From Quillaja saponaria (lineage: Eukaryota; Streptophyta; Magnoliopsida; Fabales; Quillajaceae), in NCBI GenBank assembly GCA_029379385.1, contig CM055605.1, positions 2,081,001 through 2,145,000 on the forward strand: 64,000 bases of DNA. Reading direction: 5' to 3'. Made by a program: the position numbers and the translations under genes. Positions 23,704 through 35,868 of this stretch are shown piece after piece (position 1 is the stretch's first letter; each line of letters begins with the position of its first letter). Below the pieces are notes generated by a model. The model was not told the origin of the DNA. It saw nothing but the letters and a program-made list of their open reading frames with translations, and did no database searches.

Positions 23704-24751
23704 ATAAACCTCCGGGATCCTTCTTCAACAAAATCACTTTAGGGTTTACAAAATCCTCAGGTTAATCGAAGACGAACAATTTCCGGCAACAAAAAATGAA
23801 ACGAATCGAAATATCAAAATTGAAATAAGTTGATTTTCATAGAATTCATCTAATAGAAAACTGAGTAGAACGTATTACCTCAGGCAGTGTGAGTGCGACT
23901 GTGCGAGAGAGAGCGGAGACGTGGGGTTGAAGGAGGAAACGATGACTGAATTTATTGGGTGGGAAAGAATGGAAAAATTAGGAAGCTTTTCGGCAGGGGT
24001 ATATTTGTAAATGCAAACAATAAATATAACACACTTTTCGAATTTCAAATTTTGAAAACTTCCCGCTTATGTTAGAAGGACATTTTTACAGAAAATCGGT
24101 TCAGGCCTAGGTTGCTGCCCCCTTAGGAAACTCATCAATTCTTCATATTTTGTTGATTTCATTCTCAAAAGTTGGCAGAGTTCAAGCCTTCAAGGAAACC
24201 ATATTCTGTGAAATCTAGTCCATTCGCAGTGTCGATTTCAGGCTAATGTACCTTTCCCGTGACTAACATATAAGATAAGAAAGAAGAGTGATCCTAAAAA
24301 CTTGGGAGAACCATGACGCCCAAGTTCAGGATTTGTTTGTTCGTACAATCTAGTATTATCATGCAATTTCTCGAGTAAATTGAAAAACAAAATGCAGTGA
24401 TCATTCAGTGTACTAGACACATAGGGAAGACAAACAACAGGGCTTGATTCTTGTTTCTTCAATTCGCATCAAAATTTGTGTATATACTAAGCAAGAGACA
24501 AAAGAATTCCACAAAATATCAATTTAGCATATCAATATTTTGCAAGTTCCTCCAAAAAAACCTCCCTAGTTTTCTATAGCTATAAACCTAATCGCTCCTT
24601 CCATTTTCTGTGTGATACAAAAAGAATATACCAACTACTACATTACAGGTGTAATCTACTTCCTGTACACCGAGACAAAAAGATCATGTACACTGATGAC
24701 GAATGCTCTTTGCACCTTCTAACAAACAAAAACTCAGCACTCGTATGTTTT
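23704..24751. other. CKS1 promoter region and 3' flank of the PHD gene
   Basis: CKS1 leader and promoter (a possible leader exon ends near 23720, with another acceptor/donor pair near 23880), then the 3' untranslated region of the PHD/GNAT gene. No separate gene seen. Confidence 0.4.
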
Positions 24752-27700
24752 TTAGTCTACAGATTGTTCAGGAACAGACTTCCACAGCACTGGTGTCTCT
24801 TGGAAGACCATCATCTGGTAATGTTTCTTATACTTGTTTAGCTGCAACAAAAAAGAAAAAACGTTAATCTATTATTCAATAAATCAATCAAAGAAAATCT
24901 TCGGAAAATCTGCATACCTGATCTTGGTTCAGCTTCTGGAAACCAAATTTATTGGTCCATATTGACTCTGCTTCCTCAGCAGCAGGTAGGACAAGATGTC
25001 TCACATTTAAAGAGCCAAGCAGCTTCTCGATGCAAGAAAATAATGCCTGGAAGTAACCCTTGAGGAAAAAAAAAATAACTCTTAATTAAATCAAAGCTAA
25101 AATTAGAATGTTTCATAATATAATGATCAGGAGAAGGGGCTTTTATTGCCAAGTAGAAAACAAACCTGCCCTTGGCAATCTGTATCAGTTGCTACCAAAG
25201 GAAGCTCAGCCACTTCTGGCCCAAAAATACGAAACATTCCAGCTGACACGACCAATTTACTACAGAACAGGCAATAAACAAAAGATTTAGGTCTTCGTTC
25301 AACAAACTAGACAAGGAAACACATCCCAACAACACCCTTACTTGACAGTTAGTACAGCACAGTACATTCCACCAAATTCCTGACCCCTGATGCTCCTCCT
25401 GTGGAAAACCAACAAAAAACTCAGTAGCAAGCCAGCAAGGTCCAATGAATAAGATCACCACAAATAAAATAATGCTGCTTACCCATAAAGCATCGATGGA
25501 ATGAAGTCACGTCCAGAGGCTGAATCAATGATAGGATCAAAACAACTCTACAAAACAGATCATTCGATTATTATTTAGATAGTAATTTACCCAAATTTAT
25601 GACCAAACAGACAGCAAAAATCATTCTTAACAATAACTACAAATTAAGTACTCAAACGGAAATCAGCAAAATTGTAAAAGTAGAAGCCACGTTTACTCAC
25701 ATGGAAGATGGAAACAGCCTTTGAAAGCAACTGCCTAGTATTATCACAATTAGACAACTTCCAATTAAGAACCCTCCACTTTATATCAAGACTAGCCCCA
25801 CTCTCCAGTCCTTTCTCTTCATGTTTCTTTTTTATAATGTTCAGGAGAGAGACTGGAAGCTTTTCTTCTCCATGAGCCACCAAATTTAGCAAAGCAGAAT
25901 GAATATGGGTGCAATTTGTGGAACAGAACCAGTTCCCTTGAGGTAATTCCTGGTGAATAACTATAATCAATGACTATGCATATGATATTGGGAAAAATAG
26001 CCAAGAAAACTGTAACTATATACCATAAGAAAATAAGGAATTTCTAGCACCTTTAGGTTCTGAATATTATGATCTTTCAAGCAGCCAACATGATATTCTC
26101 TTTCACACTGGGAGAGAAAAAAACATCAATGTAAAGCCAAAATCCACCTAAAATAATGGTTGAAACGAGAATACATAAACCGAAATATGCAATACCTGAT
26201 CACAGATTAGCACTGTACGAGGACCAAAATTTTTACTGAAACCATGGCCACTGCAAACACAGATAGGGAAGATATAGAACATTGAGTCAATGGTTGTGAA
26301 GAGAACATAAAAACACAAAAATGAAACTGACAAAAAGAACACTTATCGCACAACCTGCATAATGCACATCCGCCATGGTCAACCTTTTGAATTTTGACAA
26401 TACGAATGCATCTCTGATTTATCTGCTCCAAGGGATCAACCCCAGCAATCCTTCCAGCAGCTAGAGCATTGGCATTATTCTCCAAAGATCTGTCTCTCTG
26501 GAAGACATTCTGGCAGTATCTACAGTACCAAGTGCCACTTGGTATGCATGGTAGAGGAACACAGTCTGCAATTAGCCAAACAAAGACTATCATCACACGC
26601 TACTACTATTCTTCCAAAACAAATCGCTGAAAAAGCAATTCATAAGGAATATGGCATTTTAAATTATCTCAACACAATCTAAAAAAGTTAAGGTGTAGCT
26701 GACTGATTATATATGAAATGGAAATTCCAAAAAGGTGATGGGTACAACTCCATTATTTGTTCAATGGCACAACAACCATGATGTTCCTTGTGTGGTTAAA
26801 AGAAAATAACCAGTAAAACCTGAAAAAAAGTTTCAGTTGTGCATAAATCTGATTGCATTTTGCAATGATAATGCATTACAGGTAGGAGGGAGCGAGGAGT
26901 ATGAACATATATCATATATGCCTATAAAACGAGCTACCCAATAAAGAAAATCCAGAGAAGAATAGAAGTATTAGATTCATCAGTACAATTCAGAAGTTAT
27001 GCATAATGAATACCAATAAGGCCTGAAAATGAACAATACATTAAAAGACCTCAAATATCAGCTAATGCACAAGAGCTTTTTTCAGCCGAACATACTAGAA
27101 AGGTTCAAACAATTAAAACAGATTTCGGTAGAACTTCAAAAAATGAATATATAAGATACTCACCCAAGTGAAAAGCCCTTGGGCAACCATCACAACACAG
27201 AAGATCCCCTCCATCTTGACATATGCTGCAGAGGTCATCATTCTCGTGGGAAGAAAACTTCCGACCTCTTGATAAAGATATAGACAACTCATGGAGAGAA
27301 ACTCCATTAGATGTGTAAATATGTAGGTAACTGCAGCACAAGAGTAAATCAATTAATTTAACGCAAAAGAAGGTTCCAAATGCCAGAACATCATACAAGA
27401 GTTAACAGGAAATTCAACCCCCCATTTTCCCAAATAATGAAATAGAAACTCACGGCTTTCGTCGGGATGCCCAACCTGCATGAGCTTCAAACTGTGAGGG
27501 GCTGACCTGGTCATCAAATATATAACAATTCAACGTCTAGCCAAATAATATGTATAATATACGTTACAAGAAAAAAGAAAGTACCTCAGAATTGCAGCAG
27601 GTACAAAAGATTCCAACTCCTTTTTTATAACCAACCAACAATTTCTGTCACACCAATATAAACACAATAAGAAAAGGTGAAAGCAATGAAAATAAGCAAT

Positions 27701-30443
27701 ATAATAGCAAAAATTCTCCAAGAAAACCTGTCCACGAGCATAGTAAGCTACTTCAGTTCCATCTGGTAACACATCTTCCTCAAAAACTAACTTATGCAAC
27801 CGTAGATCCCTGTCAAAAGAAATGTATGCAAATGAAAGGGTAAGATTTCAGGTCGAATGTAATTTTGATTATCATATAATCAACAGTGGACAAAATAAAA
27901 TGCAACTAAATGGAAGATAACAGATTTGCATAATAAAACACTTACTTCCTAGTTAGTCTTCCCTTACTCTTACCCTGTGATGAGCTACCCTTCAACACAT
28001 TCGAAGGCAACTTTGGAGCCACCGCTGAATTTGGTGATCTAATATAGACAGCATCCATCAGAATTACAATAAAAGAGAAACACGGAATTTAGAGAGAAGG
28101 CCCATTAACTTGCATATTGCCTAAACATCATGTAACCAAGTAAGTGTCTGTAACAGGTTACCAGTATAAAATATTGAATATATATGTATAATCAAGAAGT
28201 CTTCAGAAACCCCATAAATATTTATACAAAAACATCATTATATTTTACATACAAGTGGCAGTAATGCAAATGGCAGGAAGGAAATGATTTGGTACAATAT
28301 GAACAACATATACAAGTTACATTCTATTCTTTTAACACCATACCTACTTTATGGTGCATATAAAAGTCAAAATTAGTTCAGATCGCAAGTTTACAATCAT
28401 TAAGTAGAAGACAGAAAATATACTCAGTATGGCATTCAATAGCATTTCAAAGCTTTACCAAATACTTAATTCTGGGAGCTTGATTTTACATATGGTTTGA
28501 ATGTTTTGCATCTAATGTACATGCTTTATGAATTTGCCAACACCATGTGTATTAGCATGTGCCATTTCATTAATTACAAACTTCAACTTCATGAATTTGC
28601 CTCCTAACAGTAGGATAGTTAAATTGTTTATTACAAATTATGATGTCTTAAGATTCATTTACTATGAGAATGATTTTTGATGAACGTTCACATGCCAAAA
28701 TCAAAAAATGAGGTACCAATTATTTTATAACTATACAAACACACATGGTAGTAACAAAAACAAATTCCAAAAAAATAAAATGAAAATAAGAAATTGTAGT
28801 AAAACATCAATCACAAATCATACCTTGTGCTATCACGAGTCTGAATAGGTCTAGGCTGAGACTCTGTTAAATCAATGCACGAATTACATAGTAGCACTGA
28901 TGAACCATTACCAGATTCAGTAATAGGCCCTAGTAAATCCATCAACATTCAATTTATACACTGTCAGGAAAAACCGTTCATGCATATGAACATTACAAAA
29001 TATCAAAAGTATGCAAAAGGAACCTTTGCAATTCAGACAGATGGCAGATTTCTTCATAGAAGAGCAACCAATGGCATTTCGGATAGCTTCCTCCAATATG
29101 TGCAATGGAGCAGTTAAACACAAATTCATGACATCACGGAGGGTGTTCCCATTCTCAAGGTATATATATTCGGGTGGACGTTTATTTGAACTTCCAGCAT
29201 GAAGCTCAAACACAGTGGGTGTGACAACCTGCATGTACAGTTAGGAAAAGCAACCAATAAGCAATTTATGTTTCACGTGAACAATTATGGGGTATGGAGA
29301 AGATGATAATTCAGAAATACATCTTGTAAACTACACTCACTTCGACTCCTCCACACATATCACAATAGCATTCTATCCCAGAGCCTCTAACCACTCCTTG
29401 GAGGCCTGTTTCCCCAGGCAGACGAACCTACAATTGGATGCATCATAATGATACTTCAAACAAAAGTTCAAATACTTCAGTGCAGATGGTATGTAAAAGG
29501 AATGCTATATAATACCTTCAAGCCCCGGACATACTTCACCCGTAGTCCCTCGAGAATACCACTGGCTAGAAGGTCTTTAAGCTTGGTAGGAAACGCCCTT
29601 AACATACTTTCTGAAATTTTCACGTCAGGGGGCGAGGTACTTAACTGGCTAGCCTCGCTATCAGGTTTAACACCATCCCCGTTTTTAACTGCTTTGACAC
29701 AAGTCTCTTCAACCTTGGGCGTCTCCACTTTTGGGGTCAATGTCGACCTAGTAAACCTGCCTAAGTGGCTTCTCGTATAATGAAGCCTCCACTTTAATTG
29801 AAACTGAGGATGTTCCACTAGTTCCTTCCTCCGCTGGAAGAGCTGTCTCTCCCTTCACATTCTTTAAATTCTCGTTAGTTAAGGACTTTTCAGAATCATT
29901 CTTATTTGCTTCTTCCTCCTTAGGCCTGTCTTCGCAAATGGGTTGCGCCATTTCATCCATTAATATCTCCCCCCTTGAAGAATCTACAATATTACTACAC
30001 TTGGGCTCATCATCGCTCACATTTCCCGCCACATCACTCTTCAGTTCCTCTTCACAAACAGGCATAATAGTCTCACCCTCATATTCCCTCTTCACCATTG
30101 ATTCTCCCACATGGTTTCTGGGCTCATCATCGCTAATAATATCCACTACATCACTTTTGGCCTCCTCTTCACTCATGACATCACCCATGCCGTCCGTAAT
30201 CCTCACCTCTTGGCCCTTCACCGCCACGTTAGCATCGTTCTTGGTCTTTTCCATACTCGAACTCTTCAGCCTCTTATTACCAGGACTCTCTGAAACCCCA
30301 TTCCGATTTTTGCTAGCCCGTGTCCGACCCAAAGACCCACAGATCTCAGATTGAACCTTCAAGGCGAATGCAAACTCGCGCTTCAGACCCGTCCTGACCC
30401 GAGATAAAACCACAAACTTCTCCGAATCCTTACCATTCGCCAT
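24752..30443 (-). CDS. IDM1-like PHD-finger / acetyltransferase-fold chromatin protein, one apparent 1-nt insertion
   Basis: Eighteen exons: 30443-29516, 29427-29341, 29228-29024, 28929-28824, 28038-27946, 27809-27728, 27644-27585, 27506-27454, 27330-27164, 26565-26355, 26250-26196, 26107-26051, 25949-25701, 25547-25483, 25398-25342, 25259-25166, 25058-24918, 24841-24752; 932 residues after removing one base. Order of parts: acidic N-terminal region; two CxxC-containing TIFY-binding-type domains (VKYVRGLK...[10 protein letters not shown], then [16 protein letters not shown]); a C4HC3 PHD finger ([21 protein letters not shown]); a second CxxC-rich part; and a C-terminal GNAT-like domain ([11 protein letters not shown]...[13 protein letters not shown]). 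It resembles At2g27980/IDM1 relatives, nuclear readers or acetyltransferase-fold coregulators. All splice phases agree. Near 29759 an extra base separates EKPLR from [12 protein letters not shown]; as written a stop follows four codons later. Confidence 0.88.
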
Positions 30444-32040
30444 AGATTCAAGCTATACAGGCGTTGATTCGCTAGGGTTAAGATATAAATTGCAGAGGTC
30501 ACAAATCATAAAAAAACGAAATTGTATGCAAGCATATGCACGTGTGGCTGTGATTAATTGAAATATACCTGAATCCCAAATCAAAAAAAATATTGAATCT
30601 TGTTGAAGGCTACAATTTCAAAGGGGGTTAGAAATTAGGGTTTGTGAAGGAGTCGGAGGATTGAGATTTTGGTTGGAGATTGGAAAGATAGGGGCCACGA
30701 CATACTGTGTAGGTCGGTTTCCTTGAAGAAGGCAAAAAGAGAGAGAAGCGTATAATTTTCTGTAATACCTAAACTAGCCCTGCCATGGCGATCCGTTGCC
30801 CTTTACCAAAAATCCATTTCAGTTTCTTCCTAGCCCTCTTATTTTTTGTATTTATATTTTGTACCATCATCTTATCTTAATTGTACTCTCGTCGCATAGA
30901 AAATATTTTGTGCAAAGTAAAACCAAGAAAATTCAAGTAGAAATTAAAAAAAAAATTATTTTCATATAAAATAGATAATCATAATGATGAAAAAGATGCA
31001 TTCATACTGAAAAAAATAAAATTATGTTTTAATTATACTTAGTTTTTGTCAATTGACAATTGCTCTTTCATATCAATAAATAATTTATACTATGTTTTGA
31101 AAAATGATAAAACTTTGCTTATATTCTATTTAGCAATGAACTTCCATCAGTGATAGAATTAAATTAAATTAAATAAAAATGAGAGTTATAATTTAAATTA
31201 GACTGTTATATAATTGATCATATCACTTGTTTTATTCTGATTAAATTTGTATAATTCGATATTATTAATTTTCATATAAAATAAATAATTATAATAGATG
31301 ACAAAGATATATTCATAAATAAAAAGTTATGTTCTAAATTATATTTTATTTTTGTCAATTAAATTACTCTTTTAGATTAATAATTAATTAATACTACATT
31401 TAAAAAAATAAGAAAACTTTATGCTAAATTAAATAAAAATTGTATTCAAGAAAATGACAAAATGTCTCATTCTAAAAAAAAAACTCCAAAATAAGATATT
31501 ATCCTTATACAAACTCTTTATCTAAATCTTAAAAAAACAATTCAAAGAAGACCTAAAAGTATGAAAACCCACCTTAGTAAAAAGTCAAACTACTTTGTTG
31601 GCATATTATGTCGAACTCTACATTATATTTACCATATAAAATATGATAATATGTTATAACAATACTAATTATGTATCTAATTTATTTATTTTATCAATAT
31701 AATCGAATAGAGATAATTTATGTTTGAATTAAAGAATTCATAAAATTTTATTCTTAATTCTCACAGAATCCTTAAGATATTTAACATATAAAGTCAAATA
31801 ACAAAACATAGTTTTGAAAATTTTTAATCTCTTATTTATAGAGAATAAATCTTGTCTAATTGATTGCTAACAAAAAAAATGTTTGTATCATTTCATTATA
31901 ACATCCTAGTAAAAGGGCATATCTGCAAAAACGTATCTACTCTAGACTACCAAAAATATAAAAAGGGTAATTATGTCACAAAATTATCTGTTAGCTCATT
32001 TTATTTTATAGGATAGAGGATATCGAGAAATTATTTTTTG
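30444..32040. other. PHD-gene leader and AT-rich intergenic DNA
   Basis: Leader of the PHD/GNAT gene with a probable leader intron (donor near 30567), then about 1.2 kb of AT-rich sequence. There are near-repeated segments around 30930-31100 and 31255-31400 (both run TTTTCATATAAAATA...ATTATGTT). No gene seen. Confidence 0.4.
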
Positions 32041-32170
32041 AAACCCCGCGAAATTTCACGGCTCAGCCAATCGACGCGGAACACCAGTGGCCAATCAAAA
32101 CGGCTACGGTCGACCCCATGTTGTATAAGATTCTGCTGAGCTACACGGTGTTTGGCGCGTGATTACCACT
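32041..32170. promoter_or_regulatory. Orphan promoter-like island: two CCAAT boxes and an E2F site
   Basis: CCAAT occurs at 32067-32071 and 32091-32095, a TATAAG at about 32124, and TTTGGCGCG (E2F consensus) at 32151-32159. The island is clearly richer in CG than its surroundings. No gene with a matching start lies next to it: the PHD gene begins 1.6 kb to the left and the IPS1-like RNA ends 0.8 kb to the right. It may be a distal or relic promoter (such combinations are common at S-phase genes). Confidence 0.35.
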
Positions 32171-33230
32171 TTCTTGTACTAGTCAAACGTTTGCACGGGT
32201 TATAACTTTCCAAATTCCTGATACGACCTACACAATAGTACGAAGCGTGAGCGAATATATTTGTTGGGTGCCCAAAAAAATTGTTTTCTTTTCAATTGTT
32301 TTTGAGGTTATACTTAAAGAGAATTGAACAATGTTTGTTTAAACATATATCTGATTGGTTCTTTTAAATTTATGTGCTGGCGGGAACGGATTTGGTTGTG
32401 CCACGTGGGAATTACCCAATTCCCTATTCTATTTTCTGAAAGAAAATAAAGAATAATACTTCCAAGTAATATTAATTAATAACCCTGTTATTCAAATTCA
32501 AATTAAACAATAAAATGGACATTGACTCCGTAATTTGTTTGAAATATGAGTTTTAGCCAGTCTTGTCTTGTCTTTTTTTATTTTTTTCTTAAGTATTTTT
32601 GAGTAAAACTTGAATTTAAGAATAATTGGGTGGAACTCGATAAAACTTTTCGGTATAAATTGTCTTTTTTATTTCTAAAATCTACATAATTCACTTCAGA
32701 AATTGCTCAAATAGAATATGGTGCACAGGTGCAGAACAGCTAATGTAGTAAAGCATTACAGCCGTGCCTTCACTTTCAAGTGTATAGAATTTTGGGTAGC
32801 CCTTGTTTTCGGCTATGTGCTGCTAAAAGTCCTGCACAGTTGGTGAGTTGGGTGCAGGGGTGTCATTTGGAAGGAGTTCTGAAACTGGGTTAGCTTTGTC
32901 AAAAAATTCTGCCGTGTGTCTACCATGCACCCTTGCTTCCATATTTTGTTTTTCAATCTGATGATGGTACCTCAAATTTATTAGAATACAAAAAAGTTCT
33001 TAATTTGCTTAATTCCCTCGTTACATCTGAAATTACAACCCCAAAAAGATATCAACCAAATACATAGTGGTCATGACTCTTTAAGCTAGCAAACCTTCAA
33101 CAACCTTTAGTAAAATACACTGCCTTTATAGAAGGTTGCATACAGACCAAGTCACAAAACAGACCAACACTAATCTATATATCAAATATCTAATGCTGAT
33201 GAAGAAACATTTAACTAAATATAAGGTACA

Positions 33231-33255
33231 TGCCAAAGGATTTGAAATTGCCCTG
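33231..33255 (-). promoter_or_regulatory. miR399 target-mimic site A (25 nt, 4-nt larger centre)
   Basis: Read on the minus strand: CAGGGCAA, seven central bases, then TCCTTTGGCA. The ten 3' bases pair perfectly with miR399 positions 1-10, and the eight 5' bases with positions 14-21. The centre is one base longer than in the usual 24-nt plant mimic. Confidence 0.8.
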
Positions 33256-33288
33256 TTTGAGAAACAGAACTTTGAGTAAACTGGTAAA

Positions 33289-33312
33289 TGCCAAAGGATT
33301 TATGCTGCCCTG
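33289..33312 (-). promoter_or_regulatory. miR399 target-mimic site B (24 nt, canonical length)
   Basis: Read on the minus strand: CAGGGCAG, six central bases, then TCCTTTGGCA. There is perfect pairing to miR399 positions 1-10, with one G:U at position 14, and a 3-nt excess in the centre as in IPS1. The flanks GAGAAACAGAA...TTTG are shared with site A, so the two arose by local tandem duplication. Confidence 0.8.
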
Positions 33313-33572
33313 TGGGGGAGAAACAGAATTTGTAATAATCAAAACCCATCTCTCCCAATTAAGAAACAAAATGAATAACCTTGTGCTTCAGGCTTCAGCC
33401 ACCTCCCACCTGTACAGACCAACCCACCAAGCCATAGATAACAAAATTTGATCAGTCTCATATGGTGGTAGGGGTGCTCAAGAACTGACTGACCAGCAGC
33501 TTGATGTAAGTAATTAACTCATGGAGGATTTGCTTTGTGAGAGATACAATATTTTGTGTGAACTGTGAAGTG

Positions 33573-33655
33573 CTTTATAAAGGAAAGGGCTTTAAAAAAA
33601 GGAGAGGTTCCTTCTCCAAAGGGTTTGTAATGCGCGCATCTTCCAAAGGATATGC
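33573..33655 (-). promoter_or_regulatory. Promoter of the IPS1-like RNA: TATA box and P1BS (PHR1-binding) site
   Basis: CTTTATAAAG at 33573-33582 is a TATA box readable on the minus strand. GGATATGC at 33648-33655 matches the P1BS consensus GNATATNC bound by PHR1-type factors and lies about 65 bp upstream of it. The combination predicts induction by phosphate starvation. Confidence 0.65.
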
Positions 33656-33699
33656 GGTGACCAACTCCATTGCTCCACATATTTTCTGACCATGACCAC

Positions 33700-35255
33700 A
33701 CAATGACACATCTTTCTGCTGTACTTGTTAGTATTTTAGTTATTTCCCCAAACCTTTTGCCTTTCCTTAATTACTTACCAGCACTAGTCATATAATTCTT
33801 TTTTCTTTTTCTCTTTTTTTTTTTGGAGTGAGAAACAGAGGCAAAGAGCTGAAAATAAAAGACTAAACTGGGATCATTCCGAGTATAGAAAACATCTCGA
33901 AAATCATTACAAACTAAACTAAATGGGTCTAAGAAACCCATTAGGGACTAAGACCAATCTCATACTGTAGCAATACATTTACTATTCATATAGAAAAATG
34001 AAAGAAAAGGTGGCTTATATGAATATGGATAGATGGGGTGGAGAATTTGACATGTGCAAGTCACAAAATGAGGAATGGGTAAGGCTTTAGTCAGGCACTA
34101 AAGAGAGAATCTTTTGCAAAGGCATATACCTAAATTCTAACCATTCTGTGCTTTTGAAAAATTTGCACTTGGTAATCTTACTCGAACCACAGCTAATGCT
34201 AAGGAGCCTAGGAGTTCAACCTATGCGTAAGTTCCTACACAGAAGCTATTCCTCCACCTATGTTAATGAAAATGACATTTGAAACTTGAAAGGGTTGGGT
34301 TTGGAATAACTTGGAGATAAAGAAAGAATCAAAGAAACATAAAGAAAAAAGCTATTAATTACATAATTGAGTGATTAAATGGGCAACGTTCTGTCTATGA
34401 GTTAATGGCCAAAGTTTGAAATTTTAAAAAGCACTTTGTTTATTTAACAAGTATAACAAAGAAAATGTGGGTGACTATAGTTATATAATTTTCAGTGCAC
34501 TCACTGGATTTTATTTTTGGCCAAAAACACAATAGGTAGTGGCTTTCGTATTCCTTGCTGACAAAGCAAAGAACCCGTTAGAAACAAATTATATATTTCA
34601 AAAATAATTTTGCATTTGAAAGTGACTAAATACATTCAAGTTTCTGTCAAGACCAGGATGGAATCAAATTGATATATACTCTGTGTCTGTGGTGTGGTGG
34701 CATATTCCATTCTCGCTCCAGTAAAAAATTGCATTTACTAAATGAATTGAGCTTGGATTTAGGATGAACAATTAATTACTAAACATAGAGTTTAGTCCGG
34801 GTGCTGATGAAACCTTTCGTTCAGAAAAGTGTTTTGTGTCTGAGTTTCTCATTTTTCAATTCCTTTATTGTAGTTATAGTCTCATCGTTTGTATTAAAAA
34901 TTAAAAATTTGTTCACCAGAAGAAAGAAACGAAGAGGGCCGACGCACCGCTTTGTGACTTGTGCCTAGGCTTTGCCAGAACACAGCATCTTAGCCTTGCA
35001 CCTTTAACAACTATGAATGAATCAATGTAACATTCAAGTCTGAAGAAAAGAACAATCTCAAAACATGAATCCATTAGATGTCTTGAGTTTCAGACAAGAA
35101 ATCCCAAAAGAGAAAAGTGTCCTGATTAAAAAAGAACCCATGTAGAGGCCAAATGCTTATCTTATATTAGCTTACCTCAAGTCCCCAACAGATTAACTCC
35201 ATTGCTTACCCATTTTGAAGTTCCAAAATTCAGTACAAAAAATTAGCCATTTGAA
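33700..35255. other. Intergenic, no gene seen
   Basis: Upstream flank of the IPS1-like RNA and promoter side of the NHL gene. AT-rich, with a poly(T) near 33810. No other feature supported. Confidence 0.45.
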
Positions 35256-35868
35256 ATGGCTAATCCTCCTTCACAACCACAGCATCCACAAGCAGTCAGG
35301 CCAAGACACTCAAACCTACTTCGCTGTTTTGCTATAATCGTTCTAGCTGTGATTATCCTAGTGGGTATAGCAGTGCTCATCATCTGGCTAGTGGTCAAAC
35401 CCAAACACCTTGATTACACTATTGAAGATGCCTCAATCCAAAATTTCAACTTGACCAATGCCAATCACCTCTATGCCAATTTTTATTTTGCCATAAGAGC
35501 ACATAACCCCAATTCCAGAGTCTCTGTCTATTATGACAAAGTGGAAGTGTTTGTGGAATATGAGGATCAAACACTAGCAACTAGTGCAGTCCCACGACTT
35601 CAAACAGCCTCATAAGAATGTGACCAGGTTGGAGGTGAAGCTCGATGCTCAATCTGTAAACTTATATGGGTCAGTGCCTAAAGATTTAAGGCGCGAGAAA
35701 TCATCTGGTGGAATTGAATTGGATGTTTGGGTTAAGGCAAAGATAAGGTTCAAAGTGGGAGTGTGGAAGTCACGTCACCGTGTTATGAGGATCTACTGTT
35801 CCCCTGTGTTGGTGCATTTCTCTAAGTCCAAGGGTTTTGATAGAACCTACTGTGATGTTGAACTTTGA
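35256..35868 (+). CDS. NDR1/HIN1-like (LEA-2 / NHL) membrane protein, one apparent 1-nt insertion
   Basis: Intronless; 203 residues if one base is removed. A short Pro/Gln-rich cytoplasmic start (MANPPSQPQHPQ), one strong membrane segment at about residues 25-48 (FAIIVLAVIILVGIAVLIIW), then an extracytosolic LEA-2 domain with IQNFNLT, the NPN motif (IRAHNPNSRVSVYYD) and a C-terminal CSPVLVHF...DRTYCDVEL. NHL proteins sit in the plasma membrane, and several act in defence or abscission. At 35595 an extra C breaks the frame between TLATSAVP and DFKQPHKNVTRLEV; read as written, the protein ends at 35615 after 119 residues and loses most of the LEA-2 domain. Codon pattern and family motifs on both sides argue that the two halves are one gene. 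Confidence 0.82.

Larger units (their letters stand above)
32955..33545 (-). ncRNA. IPS1/At4/TPSI1-like phosphate-starvation RNA with two miR399 target-mimic sites
   Basis: Minus-strand RNA gene of about 590 nt without a long reading frame. On the + strand, 33231-33255 and 33289-33312 both begin TGCCAAAGGA, the first ten bases of miR399, and end in a run matching miR399 bases 14-21 (TTGCCCTG and CTGCCCTG). The transcript is therefore complementary to both ends of miR399 but has 7 and 6 unpaired-type bases opposite miRNA positions 11-13. This is the non-cleavable target-mimic design described for IPS1 and At4, which sequester miR399 and so raise PHO2. A TATA box (33573-33582), a P1BS element (33648-33655) and a minus-strand AATAAA (rc of 32977-32982) frame it. 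Ends are inferred from those signals. Function is inferred from the family; the motif is read directly. Confidence 0.82.

Noticed and set aside
29938..30354. 138-codon open frame on the + strand
   Set aside because: It is antisense to exon 1 of the PHD/GNAT gene, whose own frame has the family motifs and the right codon pattern.
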